Assembly (NCBI GenBank): GCA_963855995.1
Contig: OY979725.1
Location: 3,906,001 to 3,970,000 of the forward strand
Source: Muricea muricata
Lineage: Eukaryota > Cnidaria > Anthozoa > Malacalcyonacea > Plexauridae
Direction of reading: 5' to 3'
DNA length: 64,000 nucleotides
The position numbers and the translations under genes are program-made. Positions 48,927-61,164 of this stretch are shown here, piece by piece. The notes under the pieces were generated by a model. The model worked only from the letters and a program-made list of their open reading frames with translations. It was not told the DNA's origin and did no database searches. The first letter of the stretch is position 1. Each line of letters starts with the position of its first letter.

Positions 48927-49329
48927 ATATTGGCAAGAAAGAGAGGGAGTTACGTCAAATATAACTGTCCCATGTTAGTTCAAAAAATTGTCGAGAGAGT
49001 TAAAAAAATTGAGTGTGATCATTAGGAAAACTGGTCTGAATCATAACTCTCAGAGGTAACTCTCCACTTACTAACTCTCCTTTTAGCCGTTCCGTTGCTT
49101 GGCATACAGTACTTTAGTTGTAGCAGCTTGAAATATTGGTTCTTTCACTACTGTACCTGAAACGATAAAATCAGCATTCTACGTTGCAAGTATTGGACGC
49201 AGCATTCGACGTTGCGATCTATAGCCCTTCGTCGGAAAGTTAGTATTTAAGTTAGTGATCCATTACTATATTTTCTACCTTCTATATGTTTTGTTATGTC
49301 ACGCATGTAACCTTATTACGAAGTTTTAA

Positions 49330-49410
49330 CAAAAAAGGCCCTGGAGGTACCTAATTAGAGTGGACCTAATTAGGTTTCCAGGTTCAATTCCTGGAGCCAT
49401 GAAGATGAAG
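49330..49410 (+). mobile_element. tRNA T-arm-like SINE fragment
   Basis: TCCAGGTTCAATTCCTGGAG is a perfect T-arm with the GGTTCAATTC B-box. No acceptor stem or anticodon arm can be assembled upstream. Confidence 0.4.
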
Positions 49411-49498
49411 ATGGTGCGTTAGCTGATATACACTGACCATACGAAGGCATAGTTAGTAGAGGTATTGTATACTAAATTTAAAATAATAGTGGGTACTT

Positions 49499-51062
49499 AC
49501 GGTTACTGTTAGGTAGTTAAGTCTATCTGACATGCTCAGAAGGTAAAACTCTAATCTACTAGAGTTCGCTTAGTTGACTAAGGTAACTCTAGTCTATCCA
49601 CCTTGGTGGTAGACTAGAGTAACTTTAGTTAACTAAGGCAGAGTCACGGTGACTTTACCTTAGTTAACTAACGTAACTCTAGTCTACCACCAAGGTAGAT
49701 AGACTAGAGTTACCTTAGTCAACTAAGCTAACTCTAGTAGATTAGAGTTTTACCTTCTGAGCATGGGGTGGCAAGGGTGGCGGGGCGGTTAGTGGGATTA
49801 GTTTGAAATGGTGTGGAACCTTAGTCAACTAAGGTAACTCTAGTATACTAACTATAGTAGATTGGAGTTACCTTCTGAGCATGTCATATAGACTTACTTA
49901 CCTAACGGTAACCGTAATAACTAGATTGTTCTGAGAGCTATAAAGCTACGAAAATCGGTAGGGGTGGAAATACACATTGGGCTCGGGGGCGGTTTGTGGG
50001 CGTAGGATTAACATTAAGCACCCACATAGTACCATTTATATTTAGTAGACTTACCTCCACATAAATAGTACTATGTAGGTACTTAATGTTAAACCTACTC
50101 CCACCACCGCCCCCGACCATTCTCGTAGCTCTATAGCTCTCATAATAATCTGAGGTAGAGTTACCGTGACTCTACCTTAGTTAACTAACGTAACTCTAGT
50201 CTACCACTAAGGTAGACTAGAGTTGTCTTATGGAATAAACAAAAAAAGATTTACAATTAGAGTTGCCTTAGTCAACTAAGTTAACTCTAGTATTAACTAA
50301 GTAGATTAGAGGGGGCGGTTTGTGGGCGTACGATTAACTTTAAGTACCTACATTGTACTATTTACGTAGAGGTAAGTCTACTAAATGTGAATGGTGCTAT
50401 GTGGTTACTTACAGTTCAAACTAATCCCACTAACCACCCCCCACACTTGCCACCCCATTGTATTTCACAACTTTATAGTTCTCACAACAAGCTAGTTATT
50501 ACGGTTACTGTTAGGTGGTTAAGTCTATCTGACATGCTCAGAAGGTAAAACTCTAATCTACTAGAATTAGCTTAGTTGACCAAGGTAAATCTAGTCTATC
50601 TACCTTGGTGGTAGACTAGAGTTACGTTAGTTAACTAAGGTAAAGTCACCGTGACTCTGCCTTAGTTAACTAACGTAACTCTAGTCTACCACCAAGGTAG
50701 ATAGACTAGAGTTACCTTGGTCAACTAAGCTAATTCTAGTAGATTAGAGTTTTACCTAATGGGGTGGCAAGGGTGGGGGGCGGTTAGTGGGACTAGTTTG
50801 AACTGTAAGTAACCACATAGTACCATTCACATTTAGTAGACTCACCTCTACGTGAATAGTGCGATGTGGGTACTTAAAGTTAATCGTGCGCGCACAAACC
50901 GCCCCCGACCCCAATGTGTATTTCCACCCCTACCGATTTTCGTAGCTTTATAGCTCTCAGAACAATCTAGTTATTACGGTTACCATTAGGTAAGTAAGTC
51001 TATATGACATGCTCAGAAGGTAACTCCAATCTACTATAGTTACTCCGCCTGCCGTAGGCGAG
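49499..51062. repeat. Array of nested long palindromes (two ~1-kb units)
   Basis: Unit 1 begins at the TTACGGTTACTGTTAGGTAG near 49499 and restarts at about 50498 (TTACGGTTACTGTTAGGTGG). Each holds a ~208-bp near-perfect palindrome (49546-49753; 50541-50757) centred on GTCACGGTGAC / GTCACCGTGAC, with arms of CTAGAGTTACCTTAGTCAAC-type text. Outside are second-order mirrored blocks (GGGGGCGGTTTGTGGGCGTA with its inverse; CACATAGTACCATT...TAGTAGAC). The block closes with the hairpin ACTCCGCCTGCCGTAGGCGA-GGCGGAGT near 51044. Confidence 0.9.
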
Positions 51063-51090
51063 GCGGAGTTTTAAATTCGCCCCGTTTCTG

Positions 51091-51116
51091 TTTTTTTTTT
51101 TTTTTTTTTTTTTTTT
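51091..51116. repeat. T26 homopolymer
   Basis: A run of 26 T directly after the palindrome array. In the minus orientation it is poly(A), so a retroposed 3' end is possible. Confidence 0.8.
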
Positions 51117-51698
51117 CGGTGTCAGAAGTCGGTGCAGCGCTCATGGGTGATACCGCTGGCACAAACCGCGTGAGCCGACCTAAACACGGCGTTTAAACTC
51201 AATTTCTAGCGAAATGTGTCAACAAAACACGCATTTAAACGTGCATGCTAGAACATCTAAACCGCAAGAAGGTTTTACGTGCAAAGATTCTCATGCAAAA
51301 TGCTTTAAAACGACAAATTCCAGCGATGTGTCGCGGTGAAGTTTTGAGAGCGTGTTTCCGTCATTTTCTGGTTTATTCCTACTTTTAAGGAAATTTAGAA
51401 ATTTCTACACAAGAATCAAACGCAAATTCTACTGAAATATCTACATACATACAAAATGAAGATCGGTGAAGGAACTTCGCAAAAATATTCATTTTTGTAC
51501 TTTCGAACGGCGTTTTTCCTATGCTTTTGACTGAAAACACGACGAACGACACTTGCCAGAGCAATTTGCGTGGCGCGTGGAATGACGTGAGCACGGGGAC
51601 ACAAAAATTGAGGTTATTGAGTGCGAGTTCCCTATCTGTATATATCTGATCTGTGATACAGCTTCTTCTGAATCAGGAACAAGGAACTTGCTCGGAGC

Positions 51699-51800
51699 AT
51701 GTCGACACAAAGTGGTAGTTTCGGCGTTCCTCGGAATTCGTCGGTTTCCGACGCTGCTCGAAGATTTTCCGAATACTATTTTTTCAAAATTTTTCTCTAG
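51699..51800 (+). CDS. Candidate first exon / short ORF, unknown
   Basis: An ATG in good context (GGAGCATGT) opens 33 residues starting MSTQSGSFGVPRNSSVSDAA, in a more CpG-rich stretch (51120-51760) that resembles a promoter and 5' UTR. The last residues (YYFFKIFL) look intronic, so a donor inside is likely (G|GTAGTT after codon 5 is one choice). No downstream partner could be proven. Confidence 0.25.
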   Translation: MSTQSGSFGVPRNSSVSDAARRFSEYYFFKIFL

Positions 51801-52352
51801 CTCGAAGATTTTGCTCCTTGAAAGTCCTCTAAATTTTCATGCATCCTAACTTTGTTTTAAGGTAATATGCTTTATTTTCTATCATTATTTGTAGCAAAGT
51901 ACTTAGATTGTGCATAGAGATCGATTTTTGAGAGATCAGACTGGAAATAAGTACAATTTTCGAGTATTGTAAGTTTGTGCTTTCCAAGCATGGCTATGGT
52001 CGCATGTAAGATTAAGGCTACCGTTTTCAGTTGAAGTTGGTTCGATAATAATACCATGAAATCCGCTATAGAAACTGAATGAGGTCTTGAATTGTTGAGA
52101 TTGTCGAAGAAAGTATGCTGAGACAGTTCTATGTATAGAGTTGGTTCTGGTTCAAATTTATTGAAAAAAGGCAATTTAATTTTAATTTTGTGAATTTCGA
52201 TTACAAAACATGCCTTGGACTGTCGACCAATTGATTTCGTCAGGCGATTACAGACTTGTGAGAGGAGGGGGGTAGCCTAATTACTAAAATGTAGTGAAAA
52301 AAGGACTTTCCATCTAATGTTGGGAGCAGGTTGGCGGGAACACTGGAGAATA

Positions 52353-52859
52353 AAGGTCCTGTCACAATGCAATTTTTCTTGCAACTTGAAATGCAATTCT
52401 ACTATTGGGAGATGTAAAATTGGCAAATGCAAGTTTCCATCACAGTTTGCTGGAGTTTTTTAACGTACCAAACATTTGTCACAAATTTACTTAAGAGTAG
52501 ATTTTCCCTGTAGCAAAAAAGATGGCAAATGTCGATTTTACCAGAGTGCATGGCAGTCTGAAATTGTTTAAAAAGGCAAATTAACGTCTTTTGAAGAACA
52601 GACAGAAGACAATAGGTTATTTTCACACTTGTGTTAAAATTTCAATCCAGTAGCTTTGCTTCTTGTCATCTTTTCCCACGTATTCTTTCTTGATACCTGC
52701 AATGCATTCTGGTAAAATCGACATGTCGCCATCTTTTTTGCTACGGTGAATGCAAGGAAAAGTGCACCGTGTGACAGGGCCTTAAGGGTAAGAGGTGGAT
52801 AGAGAAGGAGACGGAGCAGTTACAAGTGCAAGAAAAATTGCACCGTGTGACAGGGCCTT
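52353..52859. mobile_element. AAGGCCCTGTCACA-family MITE containing a nested second MITE
   Basis: AAGGTCCTGTCACAATGCAA...TTTTTCTTGCAACTTG on the left mirrors CAAGTGCAAGAAAAATTGCA...CCGTGTGACAGGGCCTT on the right. The right end is tandemly duplicated (~75-80 bp; a second CGTGTGACAGGGCCTT ends at 52784). Inside, 52513-52741 is a separate TA-flanked element. Confidence 0.8.
52513..52741. mobile_element. mariner-like MITE (TA target), copy 1
   Basis: TA|GCAAAAAAGATGGCAAATG... is mirrored by ...CGACATGTCGCCATCTTTTT-TGC|TA, with ~44-bp ends (GTCGATTTTACCAGA conserved in both). The TA at each end suggests Tc1/mariner mobilisation. Copy 2 is at 58205-58428. Confidence 0.85.
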
Positions 52860-55800
52860 GAGGGTGGGAGGTGGATAGGAGGAGACGGAGCAGGATGTGG
52901 GAGTCGTGCAAGGTCGGGAGGTTAAAAAAGAACAAGGAATGTTATGTTTTTAATGCCTTTTAGACATTTCTTGAGGCAATTAAAATTCAAACTGTCAAAT
53001 CCAAACACTGTACAGAATGGCCGACTTTACGTGGTCTTTAGTTTTTACACAACCACTTGCATTGTTATCTTTTGCAGTTTGTTTACCATTTCAGTTATCT
53101 ATCTTCAATAGAATTCTTTGAAATTTGTTTGTAGATCGACAAAATGCTTAACCTCCTCTCAACAACTGGCAGATTATGAAAAATGAAATTGTTAAAGGTA
53201 TTGGAATATTGCATGTACAATATTGAATATGGGACAATTTGGGACAGTATAATTTTGGACATGACGGTTTCATTCTCACCTAATTTGACGATTATTTTGT
53301 GGGTACACATACCGTGGAATCTCATGTGCTCCAGAAGCATTTTAATCTTAGAAAAAGTCAAATAATGATGAACTGTGTTTTAAAAGAAAGTTAGAATCTT
53401 ATTTGGTTCAAATCAATTGAACTATGGCCCAAGAGTTCATGAAAACACATACAAAAGGCTTTCTTAAAAAACTGAAATATCAAATCTAGCAATTTTATAT
53501 GTTATGCCTCTAAACAACACAATTCTGTTTCTAAAAATTGGTACCCTACTAGACCTATATGCATGATTATTATAATTTGGACATATTTATTTTTACCCAT
53601 TAAAATATAAATTTGTGTTTAATCATTCGTGTTTGTCATTATTTGACTTTGTAATGTTGGTTAAACATAAGGAGATTGAGGTGACTTTGCCAGAAACAAA
53701 AACATCCATTATTATACTAAAATTTCAATATATGTAGCAATTAAAACTAACCACAGGAAATATATTTCTACTTTTTAATTGAAATGTTTCTGTTATATGC
53801 ACTATATCATATTTTTGATAAAAAATTACAACACCTATGTTATTTCCTGGTTTACTATCTCAATCATCTTTTGTTTAAGCTGGCTTTGAGTGTTCATTTG
53901 AAAGTTTGGAAAGTTCATTTGAAAATCACAATAGTTCTCAATGTTATATTGGACCCTTTAAAGTTAAAAAATACTTTGTAATATTTTATACTACTGGTAA
54001 TTTATCTTAGATACAGACTTTGTGATTTTGTACTAGAATGTTGACTTTCAAACTTTAAGATGAACTACTTATTAAGGACAAAATAAGCTAGCATATTGTC
54101 TTTTGTTTACAAAGTGGAACTTGTTTGGAATTGAGATGAACTGATGCAGTTGTTCTTTAACTTTATCAATTAATTACATATCTTAAATGAAAAAGAAAAC
54201 CACAACTTGCCAAATAAATTCTGTGGGCTCTTTTTATTAGCAAAGAAAAGATGTGGCAGATGTAAGAATTTAAGAGTAAAAAAGTTTCCTTGGACTAAAA
54301 AAATTGGCAGTATGCCAGATTTTCTAGATAAACAAGCAGTACAGATGTTGGCCAATAATAAGTATAAGTAACTACAATTTTTAATTTTAAAAGTTTTCTA
54401 TTGATGCCTGGATACAGTAAATACTTTACCAGAGTTCTTCGTATTACATCGACTTGAAAAAGTTTTAAGTCACATGAAGCTTTTAGTTGATACTATGCAA
54501 TTTCAAATTTTACAGACTTCTTAATTAACATGCCAAATTTACCTTGTTGAACATAAGGTCTTTCCTGAGAAAAAGTAAAACTGTCTGGCATTATATGGAG
54601 TAGAATAATTTAAATTAGTTTGAGACTTTGATTTGATAACAATTTTGATTTGTACTATTTACAATACAAGTGACCGGGTTGTATCGGATATACAAACCCA
54701 AGCTGAAGGCGAGATATCTGACATACACAGATGCGAATGTTGTAAATGGCTTGTGACGCTCGTCAATTTTATACATCAGATCTATAGCAAAGTGATTTTG
54801 AAAATACCGATTCTGTAAGATGAGAAAATGATTTCTTTTGTGTTTCCTGTATGATTTATTACTTTATAAGTTTCTTAATTAAAATTACAACATATTGCCT
54901 ACTGGAACTTTTTATATTGTTTGGTTGTGGTGAATTTGTATTTTGGCAATTGAAATATTTCTGAATTTGTATGTGCATTTCCTTTGCTTCAGTTCAAGTT
55001 TACATTTCAAATATTCCACTTTGTAATACTTGCGTGGTAATAATAATATAAGAAAACAGGTTTACATGGCTCTTGAATATAGTCTTTTCAACAAGTAAGT
55101 AAAGATGAATTTATACTTCAAAGAGATATGTTCCTAACCTGACAATGGTACCTTCCAAAAAGACTAAATTTAAATTGATTCTTCGAATAAATTTTTTACT
55201 TTTCAATCCAAGATCAATCTAAGTTATGTATTTCTACTTTTATTTTGGTCTCTTTAACACTGAAACTATCAATTGTATATAAAGCAACTTCACTATCGAG
55301 TGACTTCATTAGTTGCTGGGCAAAGCCAAAGCATTGATTTTTCGGCTGTTTTCAATGAAAAATAGAATTTTGCCCAAAGTTATCTCAAATAAATTATCAC
55401 AATTTGAACAAAAAGCTTCTGTTCTTGTGCCCACCAGAAAAATGAGATGTCTGAGACTTTCTTTGTATTTTTTTGCAAAAAATAGATCGCATGCACTGTT
55501 ATGCAAAGAAAAGTGTAAGAGATTGGTTTCTGAAAAATGTCGTGCTACACACAATATTCTAAAAATGCTTGGTTTTTATTCTATGTATTTTTGAATTTTT
55601 TGTTAAAAAAAAATAAAGGTAGCAATGTTTAGTGCATTTCACATTGTCAGGTTAGAAACGCAATAAGAAAAATGTGGCTCCGAACATTACAGCTTGGTCA
55701 ATTTGGGATTTATAAAAAAATCGTTTCTTCGTTGTTTTTCGACGTTTTGAAGGGTTGTTTCGAGTACAAAAAAGTATTTTTAGGAAGAATTATGTGCCCA

Positions 55801-56507
55801 CGTTACATGTCTCAAAGCCATCAAAATTCGTTGGTAATTCGTGCATGTATTTTTTCTGACTTATAAAAGCACAATTGATTAAAAATAATATTTTTCTTTT
55901 GACAAAAATACCTTTCTTCTGTGAGGCTGGCTGTATTTGAAAAAGCGTTGGTCAACGCTCCGCCAAAACTCGTGGGTTTTCTCCGGGTACTCCGGTTCTT
56001 CCCACTGGGAGAGTTGACAGGGTAGTTACATATGGTTATAAAAATGTGACTAACTTTTGAAAACCTTTCTACTTAGACTTGTTAAGCCTTCTCGTCATCT
56101 CTATCAGTTGCATGTTTTGAGCCACATGTTTTTCTTTGTAATTGTGAAACAACTCGTTATATGCTGGGTAAACCTTTGCAAAACTCTCAAAATTTATCAC
56201 TTCAAGTTGTTTCATTGTTATAATATATTTTGAAGTATAAACATTTACTTACGTTGAAAAGACCCAAGTTTTTTAGGACTTTGTTCATTCACTTGTGTTA
56301 TTGTTCTCTCTGCCATGTTCTGTTTTCTTCTGTTGTTATTTTAATAAGTACAATGTGTGGTAGTTAATCTCTTTTTATTGTTATTCAAATTGTATGTAAT
56401 CTTTACAAATTTTTTCAATAAATTGTTTACAAAATTTACTTGTGACCCCTTTTTAATTAAAAATTCAATTCCCATGGGAATTGAGAAATTGAATAAAAAA
56501 AATCCCC

Positions 56508-56624
56508 CTACCCCGGCCAGCTCCCCAAGTGCCACTTCCACCTAAGTAGAAGTACTTATACATGTAGTACAAGTACTTCTACTTATTCACGGTGGAAGTA
56601 GCACTCGGAGAACTGGCCGGGGTA
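56508..56624. repeat. 117-bp palindrome
   Basis: TACCCCGGCCAGCTCCCCAA...GTAGAAGTACTT / AAGTACTTCTAC...GAGAACTGGCCGGGGTA, an imperfect hairpin with arms of about 50 bp. Confidence 0.8.
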
Positions 56625-57459
56625 GCCGGCAAAGAGAAGACCAACTTTGCAAGTGCTAATACAATTGCTAAGTTGATCTTCCCTAGAGAGCAGCCGCGCG
56701 TACCTAACAAATTAAAACAACAAACGTTAGTGACTTAAGTACTTAGCATGCAAATTTGATTCCCAAAGCCAAAATGTCAAGTGCCCCCCGCTGATCCTAC
56801 CAACTGCCTACCTGCCTCAGTTCTAAGCTGTCTTCCTCAGTTCTAAGCTCCTGCATTCCATTCGTTACCTTCACTTTCCTCACCATCGCACAGTCACTCA
56901 CAGCTGATAAACCCGCATGCACCACCACCACCCCGACTGCCACCCAATTTCGAAAATTAAAAGAGTTAAAATTTCGGTAAAGTATGCATTTTAAATGCAA
57001 TTTATTTGGATATTTTAGATCAAACGTAAACAGAAAAAGCTCGTACATAAAAACAGGTGAGAATTCTATTTAAAATTTGCTTGCAAAATATAAAACTTAA
57101 TTCGCATTTTTCTTAGTTAATAGTATAGATCAATTTAGTTGATGTTGAAACCTACTCTTAACTGTTTTGTTAGAAGTGACGACAGATTTTGGTTTTTAAG
57201 CATACTTTCAAAAATTTTAATTCCTTTAATAAACCTAATCCCATGCAACTTACACACGGCGCACACCCTCGCAGTCCATACATTTAGCTAATAAATTACG
57301 TTATAAACAAAAAAGCAAAATAAAAAGATAAATTACGTTATCTCTAGCTACTTAAACCCACTTAGACTGAGTTTTTGATTGAATTTTCAAACGTAAAACC
57401 TTAGCTGAATGGGCATGGGCTTTTCGTTGTGTTAACTGTTCCGGAGTAAATATAAACCT

Positions 57460-57702
57460 GGGGCCGGTTGTATCAAAGGCGTTTAGCTTAAACGGTGGAT
57501 AAGTGAAATTTAAAAATCAGTTTTACACCTAGTACGGAACCGAAATTATGAGTTGAAATAGAATAAATATTTAGTTTTATATATAATTGTTCTTCTCAGG
57601 TCAAATAACTTCAGCTGGTTTGTTTATACAACATGGAAACGTGTTTCATATTTTTGACTTATCCACCGTTTAAGCTAAACACCTTTGATACAACCGGCCC
57701 CT
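57460..57702. mobile_element. 243-bp MITE, GGGGCCGGTTGTATCAAAGG termini
   Basis: GGGGCCGGTTGTATCAAAGG-CGTTTAGCTTAAACGGTGGA is mirrored at the right end with only one or two changes. The interior is AT-rich and non-coding. Clear target duplication not resolved. Confidence 0.9.
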
Positions 57703-58204
57703 GATACTTACCAAAGTCCAAGGCTGGGTCAAATAAGCATGAGAATTAGGCAAAAATAAAAAGCAATTGAAACTCAACAGATTCACTAAAGTTGTTTTTT
57801 TTTGGCAACTTATATCCTTAAGTGTAGATGACATGCAATTTTTAATGCCGTAATTCTCACACTTATTTAACCGAAACGCCTTCATTTGCATGGTACCTCG
57901 CAGCTGCTCTCAAACCACCTTCGTAATTTGCTTTAGTGTACACAAACAATGACTTCATTGTTCCTGCTTACCAAAACAAATCTGAAAGCACCAAGATACT
58001 TATCATATTAATAATCAAAGAGGATTCGCATTATGCAGTAATTACCATAAACAGACGCATCACCATTGAAACAAAGCATGCCGTATTCCCATGGGAATTT
58101 AAAATGCACAAAAAAATATAATGATCCTACTGATTTGCATGGATGTATGAACCAAATTAGCTAAGAAACAAAGAAATGATATATTCCCTTGGGAATTTAA
58201 TGTA

Positions 58205-58428
58205 GCAAAAAGATGGCGGGTGTTGATTTTACCAGAATGCCTTGCGGTCTGAAATCGTTTAAAAACTTAAGGTAAATTAACCTCGTTTGAGGAACAGACA
58301 GATAGGTTATTTTGTCACTTGTGTTAAAATTCCGTCCATTAGCTTATCTTAAATATCATTTCACTGGTATTCTTGATTGATACCCGCATTAAATTCTGGT
58401 AAAATCGACATGCCACCATCTGTTTTGC
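58205..58428. mobile_element. mariner-like MITE (TA target), copy 2
   Basis: TA-flanked and colinear with 52513-52741: GCAAAAAGATGGCGGGTGTT...ACCAGAATGCC...GTTTAAAAACTTAAGG...GGTAAAATCGACATGCCACC...TGTTTTGC. Confidence 0.85.
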
Positions 58429-58848
58429 TACGGTGAATTGGAATACAAGTCACACTTTCTCGCTTTTTAACCAGAGAACACATTCTTTAAAGGTAGAACG
58501 ACGGAATTGATCGTTTGCAATCGACGCCATCTTTGTTGACGTTTGAAACACATGGCAACCACAAAGTATCTATTCATTATATCTGATCCTATCGAGCCAT
58601 ACATCTTTAAAGTATCATTCATAATACGCTAAAACTAACGATGAAATAGTAAATTGACACAAGTACTTCGCTGTAAACAGCTGAAGTAATCTGCAGAGTC
58701 AACCAAGATGGCGCCCAATCACACGAAATGACGGCATGTGCAAACCAAAAATAGTGACCAAATGCATCAACTATAATTTAGTGGCATTATTACGAAACTT
58801 ATTTTTGTAAAACGTTCAATCCTACATGTTATTTTGTTTTGTTTTTAG

Positions 58849-58894
58849 AAATATCCAAATCCAAATGTTAGAGACGAAATTTCCAGGCGTTAAG
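58849..58894 (+). CDS. Possible exon, gene unknown
   Basis: A strong acceptor (TTTTGTTTTTAG) and a donor (TTAAG|GTATTG) bound 46 nt. One frame reads through both (NIQIQMLETKFPGVK). Another gives KYPNPNVRDEISRR then TAA, which would be a terminal exon. Flanking partners are not identified. Confidence 0.25.
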
Positions 58895-59389
58895 GTATTG
58901 TTTCTTTAAAAAATATTGTCGACATTTACCATATTTTTACCTGTTTTTTGACTCGAAAATTGACTGCCAAACTCCTAGATATTCTATTTAATTATTTTGT
59001 TGAATGTATTTGATATCAATGTTATTTCAATCCAATTTTTTTCACTTAATTTGCTGTCTTTTCTTTTTCATTAACGAGAAATATCTATTAAATCCTCTTT
59101 GATCCCTCAATAATAAGTATCTTGTTTTCTACTAACTTGCACATTACCACTACTTTCTATAACAATGTCGTGTCTTCTTATTCTTGTGGATTGTTGTTTT
59201 GTGGGTCTTGCCGTCCAGGATCGTTCATTCTTTTCTCTTCTTGTGCGTTTTTTTCACATCCCATCACCCTTTGCAATAGTAGAAAGAATTAAGTCATGAG
59301 ATGATAGTTACGAATAATTTATAAACTATAACATGATAAGTTTCTTGTACGTTTGCATGGTGAATACAATATACTTATTAAGCTTTGTG

Positions 59390-59454
59390 GAAACACCACG
59401 TAAATTTATTATTGCAATAATAAATTTACGTGGTGTTTCCACAAAGCTTAATAA
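59390..59454. repeat. Perfect hairpin of the GTGGAAACACC family
   Basis: CTTTGTGGAAACACCACGTA-AATTTATTATTG / CAATAATAAATTTACGTGGT-GTTTCCACAAAG: 65 bp, perfectly palindromic, the minimal member of the family at about 110-240, 28830-29045 and 41489-41567. Confidence 0.9.
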
Positions 59455-59474
59455 GTAAACTATAACATATTAAG

Positions 59475-60140
59475 CACTTATTGGATGAGGTTTTTGTGAT
59501 ATGCGAAATGATCAATGTCGAGGTAAGAGTTATCAGCCGAGCCGAAGGCGAGTCAGATAACTCTTACCAAGACATTGATAATTTTGCATATCACAAAAAC
59601 CGAATCCGATAATTGCTTTATTATACATTGTAAGTCTTTTTCCTCGAGCAATTGACGAATTTCGCCTTCGGAAGAGCTTAAAAAGCAAGATGCCATAACA
59701 TGAAACAGAAAATATCGAAAAAATGTTGTTGCCATGCCAACCATTGATGCCAACGAATACCGCATACTGTAATAATCTGCACCGTAGGCTCAACATGCAG
59801 ATAACTCAGTTATCTGCTAGCAGATAACTGAGCCATAGAATAAGAATACATAGAAGGGCCACTCGCGTCGGAGCCTTTGGAGTTTTTGAAGCCGCGCATG
59901 TCGCATTACGCACGTTATTAGCATTTTCTCAGCCAGTCAATTGCATTTTCTGGCCAATAGGAATGCTGAACTGGCTGGTGGCAGCCAGTAAACTGCATAA
60001 ACATAGTGTGACATGTTGCACTGCTGAGTGGCCCTTCTATGTATTCTTATTGTATGACTGAGTTATCTGCAGATTGTGTGATAGTCGCATTTATCTGCAT
60101 ACAACTGACCAATCACAACGCATAAAACAACTGCAATGTA
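59475..60140. mobile_element. Non-autonomous element carrying a short conserved ORF, copy 2, interrupted by another MITE
   Basis: Matches 35010-35415 end to end (TGGATGAGGTTTTTGTGATA ... CATAAAACAACTGCAATGTA) but is split by the 223-bp insertion at 59833-60056. The minus-strand residues MASCFLSSSE and EIRQLLEEKD are kept. Confidence 0.85.
59833..60056. mobile_element. GGGCCACTC-family MITE nested in the preceding element
   Basis: Ends ATAAGAATACATAGAAGGGC-CACTC and mirror GAGTGGCCC-TTCTATGTATTCTTAT. ACTGAG is duplicated at 59827-59832 and 60057-60062. The unoccupied site is represented by the other copy at about 35323-35336 (ACTGAGTTATCTGC). Confidence 0.92.
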
Positions 60141-60146
60141 TAGTAA

Positions 60147-60520
60147 TTAACACTTATTGACTGAGACCGAGGGAAACAGTATGTTTTGTGGACCAGAGAC
60201 TGTCGATGTCGAGGGTCCACAAAACATACTGCTTTCCCGAGGTCTCAGTCAATAAGTATTTTATTATATACTGAGTGCCAAAAGAGAAGAAAAGTACCAC
60301 AAATCAATCAAACATGTGTAAAAAGGATTACCTTTTACCTGACATGGCTACGTGAGGCTTTGTGGATTTGTTGTCTACCGGTGAATAAAAGTAATGTCCA
60401 CCGCTTAGCTACGTTGCCAGGGAGACAATAGAATTTCTCCACTATCACGTGATACGTTCTTAACCAATAAGAAACAGGAATAAATGAACTTTGACACTCA
60501 GTATATTATAAAATAGTATT
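60147..60520. mobile_element. Fold-back element, ACTTATTGACTGAGACC hairpin
   Basis: TTATTGACTGAGACCGAGGG...GTATGTTTTGTGGACC pairs with GGTCCACAAAACATACTG...GAGGTCTCAGTCAATAA (60155-60260). A second mirrored pair, TATATACTGAGTGCCAAA / TTTGACACTCAGTATATTAT, extends it to about 60515. Confidence 0.8.
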
Positions 60521-61164
60521 AATTAGGCCGGCCAAATTATTGTGTAAGCTGTTAATATGAAATTTTTTTATTAAAATCTCGAGAATCATTAATAAATCGT
60601 GAGCAAAACACAAAAGAAAATCATAGCCGTGAAGGAGTCTTTATTTCTCACACGCACACAACTTGCAGCTGCCCTAATTTATGAATTTAGATTAAAATAT
60701 CTCGAGAATTAAACAACACGTAAGGAGTGTGTAAATTCTTAAAGCTCTTTCGAACAATAAAAATTAATATCTCGCACTAATCTCTCTCAAAAGCTCTCTC
60801 AAATTTATTGCCGATATCTCTTTGAGAATTACTGTGCACGTGAAATGTAACTTATATCAAAACTAGCTTACTTCAAGCTGTTTGGGAATCAAGATTTTAC
60901 GTGTCAACGAGATCAAATATGAATCTAAGATGGCAGACAGCGCATTAAATTTCTATCTTTACGACCAACTCCCCAACGAAAGGCTTTAATTCGCTCGAAA
61001 GTCGAATTTTGTTTTTTTTTATTGTTTCAGGTAGTGAAAGATCCTGTGTGCTTTTTACAGTACTACCGACACTAGCAACGTTAGTGCGAGATGTTAATTT
61101 TTATTGAAACAAAAGCTGAACTGCTAAAAAAATGGAAACGACAAGATAAAATAAAAAAACTTAC

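Larger units (their letters stand above)
42319..51698. other. LARP4 3' flank and intergenic region
   Basis: Probably begins with the LARP4 3' UTR. AATAAA hexamers in sense occur at 43748-43753 and again beyond, so the true end is uncertain. A 52-codon frame ending TAG at about 46093 and a GC-richer stretch at 46405-46600 with a degenerate ~55-bp repeat (CAAGTGT..GGCCATCT / CAAGTGTCTCGCCATCT) were noted but are not supported as genes. Confidence 0.5.
51801..58848. other. Gene-poor AT-rich region with MITEs
   Basis: No exon with convincing splice sites and protein-like composition was found. It contains the elements at 52353-52859, 56508-56624, 57460-57702 and 58205-58428, and a SINE 3' fragment near 55970-56030 (CGTGGGTTTTCTCCGGGTAC), which recurs diverged at 40155-40180 and 62365-62390. 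Confidence 0.5.

Noticed and set aside
59161-59285. Minus-strand terminal exon for the gene with exons 61254-61165
   Set aside because: A lysine-rich frame and a Q/N-rich frame both exist, but neither can be entered from an AG acceptor in the phase left by the 61165 donor.
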